Positions 8,240 to 15,197 are shown, counted from the first letter of the stretch. The stretch: 64,000 nt of DNA from Acetobacterium malicum subsp. dehalogenans DSM 11527 (GCF_000472665.1 NZ_AXAC01000003.1:1-64000); one strand, 5' to 3'. The notes: a model not told the origin generated them from the letters alone. Made by a program: numbers and translations.

Positions 8240-11167
8240 ATGAAGATAAAAAAAAGTCACAAGATATTTCTGGTAATTTGGGGAATCATTGTCACGACGT
8301 TGATTTTTATGCTCGATTTTCCATTGGTCAGCCAGGCACTTAATGAAAATAGGCGGGTCTTGTTTATCAGCTCATATAGTGAGAGTTTTCCAACAGTACC
8401 GCAGCAAATAAAAGGGATCCAATCTGCCCTTGATAAAAACGTTTCTTTAGAAATAGAATATATGGATACAAAACGACTGGACACACCAGAGAACAAACAA
8501 CTATTTTACAAAAATCTGGCCTATAAACTAACCAATTTACCACCTTATGATGCTGTGTTGGTGGGAGACGATAATGCCCTGCAATTCATGATGGACTATC
8601 ACACTGAGCTATTCCCCGGAATACCAGTTGTATTCTTTGGAATCAATGACTTGGAACGGGGAAGGAAAGCGGCTGAGAATCCTTATTTTACCGGGATGAT
8701 TGAGAAGTTTTCTATGGTAGAAACGATTGAGATCGCAAAAAAGTTTAATCCCCAAGCCACAAAAGTGGTGGGGATTGTCGATTCAACCCTTACTGGGCAA
8801 GGCGATCAGGGTCAATTTCTGGCAACACAAAGCGCATTTTCAGATCTGGAATTCAAGGTCCTAAATGTTTCGGATTATTCTTTTGAGGAATTTGGTCAAA
8901 CCCTGGAAAGTCTTGACAACGATGTGATTCTTTTATTTCTCAGCATGAATCAAGATGATACCGGCATTTTTATGAGTTTAAACGACCAGTATCGATTCCT
9001 CAAAGAGCATACTGCAGTGCCAGTTTATCGTACCAGTATTGGAGGTATTGGCGAGGGTATCTTCGGGGGAAAGTTAATCGATTATGAAGCTTTTGGAAGA
9101 ACGTCCGGGAATTTAGTGATGGAGATTTTAAACGGTAAGTCGGTGGAGACAATGAGTCTCATCGAAGAAACTCCCTACTATTATATTTTTGATTACGACC
9201 TTGTTAAGAAATTTAATATTCCAGTCAGTTTAATTCCCCAGAATGCCGTCTTGATTAATAAAGAAGTCTCACCTTTCGAAAAATATCGGGAAATCTTTAT
9301 TGGTATCGGTGTGATCATGATTTTTCTCTTGATTGTATCAGTAATTCTTATCGTCGATAATATAAAGCGTCGGGCGATTCAAAGGGAACTCAGGGCGAGT
9401 TACGAAAAGCTTAAAACGACCAATGAGGATCTGGCTAAAACAGAAGACAAATTAAGAGATCAGTATGAAGTGATTGAAAAAAGTTTAATGGAAGTTGGGA
9501 TATTAAACCAGAAATATGCCATTGCTACGGAAATAACGAATAGTGCAGTCTGGGAACTGGATTTAGAGACAAAAGATGTTCAGCTTGCTGAAAATTTTTC
9601 ATTGATTGCCAATCGACTCATCAATAAAAAAGAAAATATCGACGATTTATTAAATCTGTTGACGGATACTGAACATAAAAACCAATTGAAGTCTGAAATA
9701 AACGCATATCTGGAAGGCCGCAAACAGGAAATAAACATTCAGATTCCTATTGAAGATGAGCATCATGAGATAAAATGGATCTTAATCAGGGGCAGAGGCC
9801 TATCCCGAGGAGACGGAAACATTAATCGAATTTATGGAATCCTGATGGATACAACAAAAATGAAGGAGCAGGAAGACTACATAGAATATTTGGCTACCCA
9901 CGACTATTTGACGATGCTTCCAAATCGGATGAGCTTTTTAGAAAAGCTTGCTTCAGTAATGGCGGCAGATAAACCCGGTGCTGTTTTATTGTTTGACATT
10001 GACAATTTTAAAGGGATTAACGATACCCAGGGACATGTGTATGGCGATGAGATCCTTAAAAAAATAGCGGGTCGGTTAAGCAGAATATCCAATGAAAAGA
10101 TGTTTGTTTCGCGTTTAGGTGGGGATGAATTCTTAATCCTAATCGAAAATGTAAGTAGTAGGCAAGAAATAGCAGAAATTGCGCAATTAATCAAAACCGC
10201 CTTTGACGAATCCTTCATCCTCGATGGTAAAGCTAATTTTATTAATATCAGTATGGGCATTACCTGTTTTCCAGATGATAGCAACGATATCAATCAAATC
10301 ATTATGAATGCTGATACAGCCATGTACCATGTCAAACACAGTGGCAAAAATAATTATATTTTCTATCAGAATAAAATGAAAGATGTTATGAATACGAAAA
10401 TTGAAATTGAAGCGATCTTAAGAGAGGCATTAAAAACAGATGGCTTCAAACTGCTTTACCAGCCTCAGGTCGATTTGTGTTCGGCTGAAATTTATGGGTT
10501 TGAAGCATTGCTGCGATTGAAAGATCATAATATCCGACCAGATCAATTTATCCCGGTAGCTGAGGATACCGGTTTGATAATTAACATTGGCCGTTGGGTA
10601 GCTAAGACAGCTATTGAACAATTTGCCAGATGGCGAGAAAAAGGCCTCGGGGAAAAAACAATCGCCATTAATTATTCCAGCAAACAATTAAGAGATAAAG
10701 ACTTCATTATTTATCTGACGCAATTGACAAAAGCAAATAAGGTCAAACCCGAACTTATCGAAATAGAAATAACTGAGAGTATTTTACTTGAGAATAACAA
10801 TGAAACTATGACTTTTCTGGCAGAACTAAAAGAAGTTGGTTTTAAAATAGCTTTGGATGATTTTGGAACCGGGTATTCCTCTTTAAATTATTTGACCTAC
10901 ATTCCAGTCGATAAAGTCAAATTGGATAAATCCATCAATGACAAATTTCTCAATCTTAAAAACAATCGTGTCATGGACAGCCTGATTTTATTGGCACATA
11001 GTCTGAACTTGAAAATAACAGCAGAAGGAATTGAAGAGTGGGAACAGTATTTGCAATTAAAACGCGCTGGTTGCGACTATATTCAGGGTTATCTTTTCAG
11101 CAAGCCGTTAGAATCGACAGAAGCAGAGGAAATATTCAATCACATTTTTGCGATGGCCGAGGATTAA
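8240..11167 (+). CDS. Membrane-anchored sensor with PAS-like, GGDEF and EAL domains (c-di-GMP turnover)
   Basis: A 975-residue protein. Residues 1-35 carry a signal/anchor helix. Residues about 38-340 form an extracellular domain of the ABC-substrate-binding type (PF04392-like: VLFISSYSESFPTVPQQIKGI, VVFFGIND). A second membrane helix lies at about 350-373, followed by a coiled coil and a PAS-like region (430-545). The diguanylate cyclase domain has an intact GGDEF at about 627-631 but no RxxD inhibitory site before it. The phosphodiesterase domain has an intact EAL at about 754-756, DDFGTGYSS and the AEGIEE glutamate. Both activities therefore look possible. It lies 1.5 kb before the tandem GEMM riboswitches of the pilus locus and could feed c-di-GMP to them. 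SD GAGGAG. Confidence 0.88.
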   Translation: MKIKKSHKIFLVIWGIIVTTLIFMLDFPLVSQALNENRRVLFISSYSESFPTVPQQIKGIQSALDKNVSLEIEYMDTKRLDTPENKQLFYKNLAYKLTNLPPYDAVLVGDDNALQFMMDYHTELFPGIPVVFFGINDLERGRKAAENPYFTGMIEKFSMVETIEIAKKFNPQATKVVGIVDSTLTGQGDQGQFLATQSAFSDLEFKVLNVSDYSFEEFGQTLESLDNDVILLFLSMNQDDTGIFMSLNDQYRFLKEHTAVPVYRTSIGGIGEGIFGGKLIDYEAFGRTSGNLVMEILNGKSVETMSLIEETPYYYIFDYDLVKKFNIPVSLIPQNAVLINKEVSPFEKYREIFIGIGVIMIFLLIVSVILIVDNIKRRAIQRELRASYEKLKTTNEDLAKTEDKLRDQYEVIEKSLMEVGILNQKYAIATEITNSAVWELDLETKDVQLAENFSLIANRLINKKENIDDLLNLLTDTEHKNQLKSEINAYLEGRKQEINIQIPIEDEHHEIKWILIRGRGLSRGDGNINRIYGILMDTTKMKEQEDYIEYLATHDYLTMLPNRMSFLEKLASVMAADKPGAVLLFDIDNFKGINDTQGHVYGDEILKKIAGRLSRISNEKMFVSRLGGDEFLILIENVSSRQEIAEIAQLIKTAFDESFILDGKANFINISMGITCFPDDSNDINQIIMNADTAMYHVKHSGKNNYIFYQNKMKDVMNTKIEIEAILREALKTDGFKLLYQPQVDLCSAEIYGFEALLRLKDHNIRPDQFIPVAEDTGLIINIGRWVAKTAIEQFARWREKGLGEKTIAINYSSKQLRDKDFIIYLTQLTKANKVKPELIEIEITESILLENNNETMTFLAELKEVGFKIALDDFGTGYSSLNYLTYIPVDKVKLDKSINDKFLNLKNNRVMDSLILLAHSLNLKITAEGIEEWEQYLQLKRAGCDYIQGYLFSKPLESTEAEEIFNHIFAMAED

Positions 11168-11208
11168 ATAAAACGTTGCAAAGATTAAATCAGGAAAATT
11201 CTCTTGGG

Positions 11209-11243
11209 GGTCATCCGAATATGTATGCAAAAATCGGATGACC
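11209..11243. terminator. Inverted repeat between convergent genes
   Basis: GGTCATCCGA pairs perfectly with TCGGATGACC across a 15-nt loop. It sits between the convergent GGDEF-EAL gene and the DUF3793 gene. There is no good T tract on either side, so it may be a weak bidirectional terminator or an mRNA 3'-end stabilising hairpin. Confidence 0.45.
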
Positions 11244-11297
11244 TTAAAAATTGACTTGCAATGCACTGTTCACTAAAGAGACTAAATGTCTTCAAAA

Positions 11298-11855
11298 TTA
11301 AGCTGCAACTGTTAGTCTGAGAATAGAAGATCCATCGAGCAAACGTTGATAATATGTTTCAGTGCATTTTTTATACTTGTTGAACAGTTTGATTTTTTCA
11401 TTCTTATCACAATATACTTTCCAGTATCCACAATGTTTACAGTTTTTTCCTTCGTGGCTGATAAAACCCTGAACATCTTCCAGAGGGTAACTCAGGAATA
11501 AGCCAACCTCATGAGGAAAGTTACTTGAATTTTCAATACGTTTTGACAAAAAATCCAAGCATGACTCTAGTCGTTTAGTTGGGTAACCTATTTCGGTTAA
11601 AAAACTCTCTGCCCTTGGACATGAAAGGTCCCTAAGTAAGCGGTTTTTTCGGTAAACATAAATAAGAACCCGACTGGCATTTGTCTTTAGTATTTTAAAA
11701 TAAACCCCGCGAGAATTCAGTGAATTATTCCAATCATTAATTTGATCGACTAGTTGATGATAGTCAGAAAAAGGATAGCTGAATAAATTACCAGTTTTGA
11801 TTCCAGCCAATGTTGGAGAACAATGCCGGATTATTTCTTTTTCAAAAGCATTCAT
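11298..11855 (-). CDS. DUF3793 family protein
   Basis: A 185-residue cytosolic protein of unknown function resembling the clostridial DUF3793 family. Recognisable parts are the N-terminal RHCSPTLAGIKTGNLFSYPF, the middle ASRVLIYVYRKNRL, and the C-terminal GLFLSYPLEDVQGF with CKHCGYWKVYCD. The last stretch contains three cysteines and a histidine that could bind metal. The start is ATG 11855, two bases after the DUF2325 stop, so the genes are cotranscribed and probably translationally coupled. From memory, such pairs often lie near ferrous iron transport genes in clostridia, but none are seen here. Confidence 0.75.
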   Translation of the reverse strand: MNAFEKEIIRHCSPTLAGIKTGNLFSYPFSDYHQLVDQINDWNNSLNSRGVYFKILKTNASRVLIYVYRKNRLLRDLSCPRAESFLTEIGYPTKRLESCLDFLSKRIENSSNFPHEVGLFLSYPLEDVQGFISHEGKNCKHCGYWKVYCDKNEKIKLFNKYKKCTETYYQRLLDGSSILRLTVAA

Positions 11856-11857
11856 AA

Positions 11858-12190
11858 TTATGCTTTCTGAGTGGCTGGTTTCAGGGTACATCGATCACAA
11901 TTTTTACATTGAGAACAATGCTCTTCAAGAATATTTCTTAGTGCAGCCAGACTGCTTGTATGTGATCGGGCTAGAGGTAATTTCAGCCTTTTCGCCTCAA
12001 ATGTTGCGCAATTTACCATTTTGTGAGAAACGGTACCTGTGAATAATACAATTAAATCTGGAACGCCAATTTTCTTTTTCATCGCTCCCTGCATTTGTGT
12101 GAAAACCTTCGCCTGGCAATCATACTCTTTACATAGATCTTTATATTGATAAATCATCCGATCATTTCCACCAATGATTACAATACTCAT
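11858..12190 (-). CDS. DUF2325 family protein
   Basis: A 110-residue Rossmann-like small protein of the DUF2325 family. It starts MSIVIIGGNDRM and has a conserved VLFTGTVSHKMV segment (the family's histidine and serine-rich loop) near residues 48-60, then PLARSHTSSLAALRNIL. The C-terminal tail CSQCKNCDRC is a candidate metal or iron-sulfur site. A GGAGG site precedes ATG 12190. Its own promoter and a dyad operator lie directly upstream, and DUF3793 follows in the same unit. Molecular function is unknown. Confidence 0.78.
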   Translation of the reverse strand: MSIVIIGGNDRMIYQYKDLCKEYDCQAKVFTQMQGAMKKKIGVPDLIVLFTGTVSHKMVNCATFEAKRLKLPLARSHTSSLAALRNILEEHCSQCKNCDRCTLKPATQKA

Positions 12191-12213
12191 AAATAGCCTC
12201 CATTAATTATTAT

Positions 12214-12231
12214 TGTTAGCTTTTGCTAACA
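12214..12231. promoter_or_regulatory. Perfect dyad operator at the DUF2325 transcription start
   Basis: TGTTAGC-TTTT-GCTAACA is a 7-4-7 perfect inverted repeat 24-41 nt upstream of the DUF2325 start and just downstream of its -10 box, the place where a repressor would block initiation. The TTAGC...GCTAA half-sites recall DtxR/IdeR-type iron boxes, which would fit a metal-linked gene pair. That assignment is an inference. Confidence 0.5.
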
Positions 12232-12237
12232 TAATCA

Positions 12238-12266
12238 AATTTAGCACAATATGCTTTGTATGTCAA
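12238..12266 (-). promoter_or_regulatory. Promoter of the DUF2325-DUF3793 unit
   Basis: On the minus strand a perfect TTGACA (12266-12261) is followed after 17 nt by TAAATT (12243-12238). Predicted start of transcription is near 12231, inside the dyad operator. Confidence 0.65.
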
Positions 12267-12630
12267 TAATTTAATCTTTTATTAAGGATTTTTTTCAGTG
12301 CAACTTGAAGACCATATAATAGTGAAATTATATTTATATAATATAATAAAATGCATACGTGCATTTTAGGGATAATCTATTTGATATTTAGATCTCTAAA
12401 GGAAAGTAGACAAGAAACGGCTACAATATTAGATTATTATAATACAATGGATAATTGATAATAAAATAACAAATATATACAACATAAGTAATTAATAAGC
12501 GATTGAAAAACAGGAAACATCGACGCTTAAAATGAATTCAAGGTTTTGAAGATTATAAAGTACAAAATTAAAATCGAACAAGATATTACTGATAAAATTG
12601 ATAAAAAAGAAAATATCACAAATATATCAC
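12267..12630. other. AT-rich gene-free stretch upstream of the pilus promoter
   Basis: No supported gene lies between the two divergent promoters. The stretch is very AT-rich. It contains a perfect 8-4-8 palindrome, AAAATGCA-TACG-TGCATTTT at 12348-12367, which could be an operator. Several homopolymeric A/T runs could bend DNA or act as UP-like elements for the promoter at 12631. Confidence 0.5.
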
Positions 12631-12659
12631 TTGACATTAGTAAAATAATACCTTATCAT
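12631..12659 (+). promoter_or_regulatory. Promoter driving the tandem riboswitch leader and tad locus
   Basis: A perfect TTGACA (12631-12636), 17-nt spacer and TATCAT (12654-12659). Predicted transcription start is near 12666, so the first aptamer begins almost at the mRNA 5' end. Confidence 0.7.
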
Positions 12660-12667
12660 GATGCCAA

Positions 12668-12750
12668 TAGAATATTTAGCAAACTTATCGAAAGGTAAGG
12701 ACGCAAAGCTTTAGGGTCTAAGTAATTTTTTATATGACAGCCAGTTGCAA
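12668..12750 (+). promoter_or_regulatory. GEMM-I (cyclic-di-GMP-I class) riboswitch, first copy
   Basis: The aptamer has the class's conserved core: GCAAAC at 12679-12684, a GAAA tetraloop in the P2 hairpin, GGACGCAAAGC, AGGGTCTAA and the 3' ACAGCCAGTTGC. The nucleotide just 5' of GCAAAC, equivalent to Vc2 position 20, is A (12678). In published variants A20 allows 3',3'-cGAMP recognition, whereas G20 favours c-di-GMP. The 3' GTTGCA (12744-12749) can also pair with TGCAAC at 12778-12783, which would disrupt the terminator downstream. Confidence 0.88.
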
Positions 12751-12778
12751 AAAATCATCATCACAAGATGATATTAGT

Positions 12779-12803
12779 GCAACGTGTCAGAGCGTTGTTT
12801 TTT
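12779..12803 (+). terminator. Expression-platform terminator of the first riboswitch
   Basis: CAACG (12780-12784) pairs with CGTTG (12793-12797), followed by six T residues. The 5' arm overlaps the predicted antiterminator partner of the aptamer's 3' strand, so terminator and antiterminator are mutually exclusive. Confidence 0.7.
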
Positions 12804-12829
12804 ATTCTATATCATTCTCCGGTTGGATA

Positions 12830-12912
12830 ATTTAATATTCGGCAAACTTACCGAAAGGTGAGGACGCAAAGCTATAGGGTCTAAATAATTTTTTATATGA
12901 CAGCCAGTTGCA
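12830..12912 (+). promoter_or_regulatory. GEMM-I (cyclic-di-GMP-I class) riboswitch, second copy
   Basis: A near copy of the first aptamer: GCAAAC at 12842-12847, GAAA tetraloop, GGACGCAAAGC, AGGGTCTAA and ACAGCCAGTTGC. The P2 pairs differ but remain complementary (TTACC/GGTGA against TTATC/GGTAA), with a covarying change. Here the ligand-specificity base is G (12841), the canonical c-di-GMP form. GTTGCA (12907-12912) can pair with TGCAAC (12942-12947) as an antiterminator. Confidence 0.9.
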
Positions 12913-12942
12913 GATTTTAGGTGTATTTAATTCGCCTTTAGT

Positions 12943-12966
12943 GCAACGCGTAAACGTTGCTTTTTT
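12943..12966 (+). terminator. Expression-platform terminator of the second riboswitch
   Basis: GCAACG (12943-12948) pairs with CGTTGC (12955-12960) across a 6-nt loop and is followed by six T residues, 28 nt before the prepilin peptidase start. It is stronger than the first terminator by one GC pair. Confidence 0.8.
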
Positions 12967-12994
12967 ATTACCAAAAATTGATGGAGGTGTGCCA

Positions 12995-13675
12995 ATGAAT
13001 CAATTTACAACAACAGTACTGATTATGATAATTGGAGCAGTCGTTGGAGTGTTGATGGAGAAATCAGCTGTGTACTTGATCAAGCAGAGAGTTAAGACCC
13101 TGACGCACCATCAGTTTTCAGGAAGCCTTGCTAAAACCATGTTTTGGGCCGTAATGAATGCAACCATTTGGCTGATCTTTATAAAAATCAACGGGCTTGA
13201 ATCAAAAACTTTGGAATGTATGATGCTCTTTTCTATTTGTCTCATCCTTTCAGCGGTAGACATCAGCATAAAGAAAATCCCCAATGAGTTGGTATTGATG
13301 ACGATCTTCGTTGGCGGGGCATTCATAATTACAGGTCAACCCATTACAAGTATTGGTATGAATGTTTTTGGTTTATTGATTGGTTTTGTTATTTTTTTCT
13401 TACCGGCAATGATAGGAAAGGGCGCTGGTTGGGGAGACGTGAAATATGCAGCAGCAGTTGGTTTTTGTTTAGGAGCATATGGCATTATATCAGCAATTAT
13501 GATCATGACCTTCTTTCTGATGATCTATGCATGTTATTTGATTATCAGAGGAAAAGGCAATTTAAAATCAAAAGTTGCGTTGGGACCGTTTATGGCATCA
13601 GGTTTTGTATCAGTTTTAGTTTTAAATCTTATAAATGCAAACTATCATCTATTCGAATTAGGTATGTTATTTTAA
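12995..13675 (+). CDS. tadV: Prepilin peptidase of the Tad/Flp system (type A24)
   Basis: A 226-residue polytopic membrane protease that cleaves Flp prepilins. About six to seven hydrophobic segments are seen. The two catalytic aspartates of the A24 family are visible: one in CLILSAVDISIKKIPNEL near residue 90 and one in GAGWGDVKYAAAVG near residue 150. The start is ATG 12995 behind GGAGG; a longer in-frame reading would begin inside the second riboswitch and is rejected. Lacking the methyltransferase domain of type IV pilin peptidases, it fits the TadV/CpaA group. First gene of the riboswitch-controlled locus. Confidence 0.88.
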   Translation: MNQFTTTVLIMIIGAVVGVLMEKSAVYLIKQRVKTLTHHQFSGSLAKTMFWAVMNATIWLIFIKINGLESKTLECMMLFSICLILSAVDISIKKIPNELVLMTIFVGGAFIITGQPITSIGMNVFGLLIGFVIFFLPAMIGKGAGWGDVKYAAAVGFCLGAYGIISAIMIMTFFLMIYACYLIIRGKGNLKSKVALGPFMASGFVSVLVLNLINANYHLFELGMLF

Positions 13676-13738
13676 AGATTAAAAATATATGTTAACGATT
13701 ACGAAATTAAATTAACAATGTAAAAGGAGAAGAAAGAG

Positions 13739-13906
13739 ATGAAAAACGTATTTACACGAATGATGAGAGAAGAAGATGGACAGGGTATGGTTGAATATGG
13801 ATTAATTATCGCTGGGATTGCCTTGGCAGCTATTGCCGCCATCTGGTTGTTAGGTCCGCAAATTGGTCAGATGTTCACAGACATTGGTACTCAGTTAGCA
13901 GCATAG
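13739..13906 (+). CDS. flp: Flp-type pilin, copy 1
   Basis: A 55-residue Flp prepilin: a 14-residue basic/acidic leader ending EEDG, predicted cleavage after Gly14, then QGMVEYGLIIAGIALA with the Glu at +5 and Tyr at +6 that define Flp pilins, and a hydrophobic helix. It differs from copies 2-4 in the mature part by Met45 in place of Phe. The strong GGAGAAGAAAGAG site is repeated in front of three of the four copies. It is too short for normal ORF length cut-offs. Confidence 0.9.
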   Translation: MKNVFTRMMREEDGQGMVEYGLIIAGIALAAIAAIWLLGPQIGQMFTDIGTQLAA

Positions 13907-13962
13907 CAGCACTGATTAGTTAGACTAATAAACGATATTTAATAATATAAGGAGAAAATGAG

Positions 13963-14130
13963 ATGAAAAACGTATTTACACGGATGATCAGAGAAGAAGA
14001 TGGACAGGGCATGGTTGAATATGGATTAATTATCGCCGGGATTGCTTTAGCAGCCATTGCTGCCATCTGGTTACTGGGACCACAAATTGGCCAATTCTTT
14101 ACCGATATCGGAACTCAGTTAGCGGCATAA
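13963..14130 (+). CDS. flp: Flp-type pilin, copy 2
   Basis: A 55-residue Flp prepilin with the same G^QGMVEYGL processing site. Its leader has Ile9 (TRMIREEDG) where copies 1 and 4 have Met9. The mature 41-residue pilin is identical to those of copies 3 and 4. It is preceded by AAGGAG 56 nt after the stop of copy 1. Shorter spacer than the other copies. Confidence 0.9.
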   Translation: MKNVFTRMIREEDGQGMVEYGLIIAGIALAAIAAIWLLGPQIGQFFTDIGTQLAA

Positions 14131-14202
14131 AACGCAAAGAATATTTACAGATAACATTCAAATCAAAAAATAAATTTCAAAAAAATAAAGGAGAAGAAAG
14201 AA

Positions 14203-14370
14203 ATGAAAAACGTATTTACACGAATGATCAGAGAAGAAGATGGACAGGGTATGGTTGAGTATGGATTAATTATTGCCGGAATTGCTTTAGCAGCCATTGC
14301 TGCCATCTGGTTACTGGGACCACAAATTGGTCAATTCTTTACCGATATCGGAACCCAATTAGCAGCATAA
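14203..14370 (+). CDS. flp: Flp-type pilin, copy 3
   Basis: A 55-residue Flp prepilin whose protein is identical to copy 2 over its entire length, although several third-codon positions differ (for example GAG against GAA in the VEY motif). Silent divergence with protein identity argues for selection on the protein, or for partial gene conversion, rather than a very recent duplication alone. AAAGGAG ribosome-binding site. Confidence 0.9.
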   Translation: MKNVFTRMIREEDGQGMVEYGLIIAGIALAAIAAIWLLGPQIGQFFTDIGTQLAA

Positions 14371-14440
14371 AAATCCAAGCAATTTACTAATAACACTTAA
14401 AGCAACCGAATTAATTATAAAAATAAAGGAGAAGAAAGAA

Positions 14441-14608
14441 ATGAAAAACGTATTTACACGAATGATGAGAGAAGAAGATGGACAGGGTATGGTTGAATAT
14501 GGATTAATTATTGCCGGGATTGCCTTAGCAGCCATTGCTGCCATCTGGTTACTGGGACCACAAATTGGTCAATTCTTTACCGATATCGGAACCCAATTAG
14601 CAGCATAA
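14441..14608 (+). CDS. flp: Flp-type pilin, copy 4
   Basis: A 55-residue Flp prepilin with the leader of copy 1 (Met9) and the mature part of copies 2 and 3 (Phe45), so it looks like a mosaic of the others. Same AAAGGAG-type site and spacing. The four-gene array ends here and is followed by a long hairpin before tadE. Confidence 0.9.
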   Translation: MKNVFTRMMREEDGQGMVEYGLIIAGIALAAIAAIWLLGPQIGQFFTDIGTQLAA

Positions 14609-14649
14609 AGTCTATAGGTAGTTATTGTGTTTACTGTGAAGAAACCAGT

Positions 14650-14708
14650 GGCATATTGGCAACGTCAGAGTAGAAATTTCTGCCAGACGTAATCAATATG
14701 CCTTTTTT
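14650..14708 (+). terminator. Long hairpin terminator/attenuator between pilin array and tad machinery genes
   Basis: GGCATATTG (14650-14658) pairs with CAATATGCC (14694-14702), an inner ACGTC/GACGT pair (14662-14666, 14686-14690) extends it, and six T residues follow. No promoter is evident before tadE, so this probably acts as a partial terminator that keeps pilin mRNA far above the assembly genes. Confidence 0.7.
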
Positions 14709-14786
14709 AATGGACTGAGCGACGGATACCGAGAGCTTTTATAAGGACAAAATAAGATCTTCAAATGGAACGATCGGGGAGGAAAG

Positions 14787-15197
14787 ATGTTTGCAAACAT
14801 AATCAAAAGAATAAAAAAAGAAGACGGACAAGCTATTGTTGAGCTTGCATTAACCCTGCCAATTTTGATTATGATTTTGTGTGGAATCATCGATTTTGGT
14901 TGGTTGTTCATGAACCAGAATAGTATTGATTATGCCTCCAGAGAAGGCGCACGGTATGCAATCGTTCATTCAACCAGCAAAACAGCAATTGAGGATCATA
15001 TCCGGGCTATAGCGCCGGAAAATATTTCCGATACGGTAGATATCGATATTACTTTTACAAACGCCTCTAATCCTCGTCTGGGTGATGTAATTATTGTAAT
15101 CAGTGATGATGTCGATATACTAACACCGATTGTGGATGTTTTTGTTCAGGGTGAAACCATGAATCTTTCTTCATCCTGTACCATGAAGGTGGAATAA
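14787..15197 (+). CDS. tadE: TadE-like pseudopilin
   Basis: A 136-residue minor pilin-like protein. The N-terminus has a pilin-type site: KKEDGQAIVELALTLPIL near residues 10-27, cleavage expected after Gly14, and Glu at +5. It continues with GIIDFGWLFMNQNSIDYASREGARYA, the classical TadE pattern. TadV is presumed to process it. An AGGAGG-like GGGAGGAAAG site lies before ATG 14787. Its stop overlaps the start of the next gene by one base, indicating translational coupling. Confidence 0.88.
   Translation: MFANIIKRIKKEDGQAIVELALTLPILIMILCGIIDFGWLFMNQNSIDYASREGARYAIVHSTSKTAIEDHIRAIAPENISDTVDIDITFTNASNPRLGDVIIVISDDVDILTPIVDVFVQGETMNLSSSCTMKVE

Noticed and set aside
11797-12042. Small plus-strand ORF over DUF2325
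   Set aside because: No ribosome-binding site, and it lies antisense to two coupled genes with recognisable families.
12267-12630. CRISPR or direct repeat array in the AT-rich region
   Set aside because: There are no regularly spaced repeats, only low-complexity AT tracts and one palindrome.
12908-12994. In-frame N-terminal extension of the prepilin peptidase
   Set aside because: It begins inside the second riboswitch and runs through its terminator; a clear GGAGG site precedes ATG 12995.
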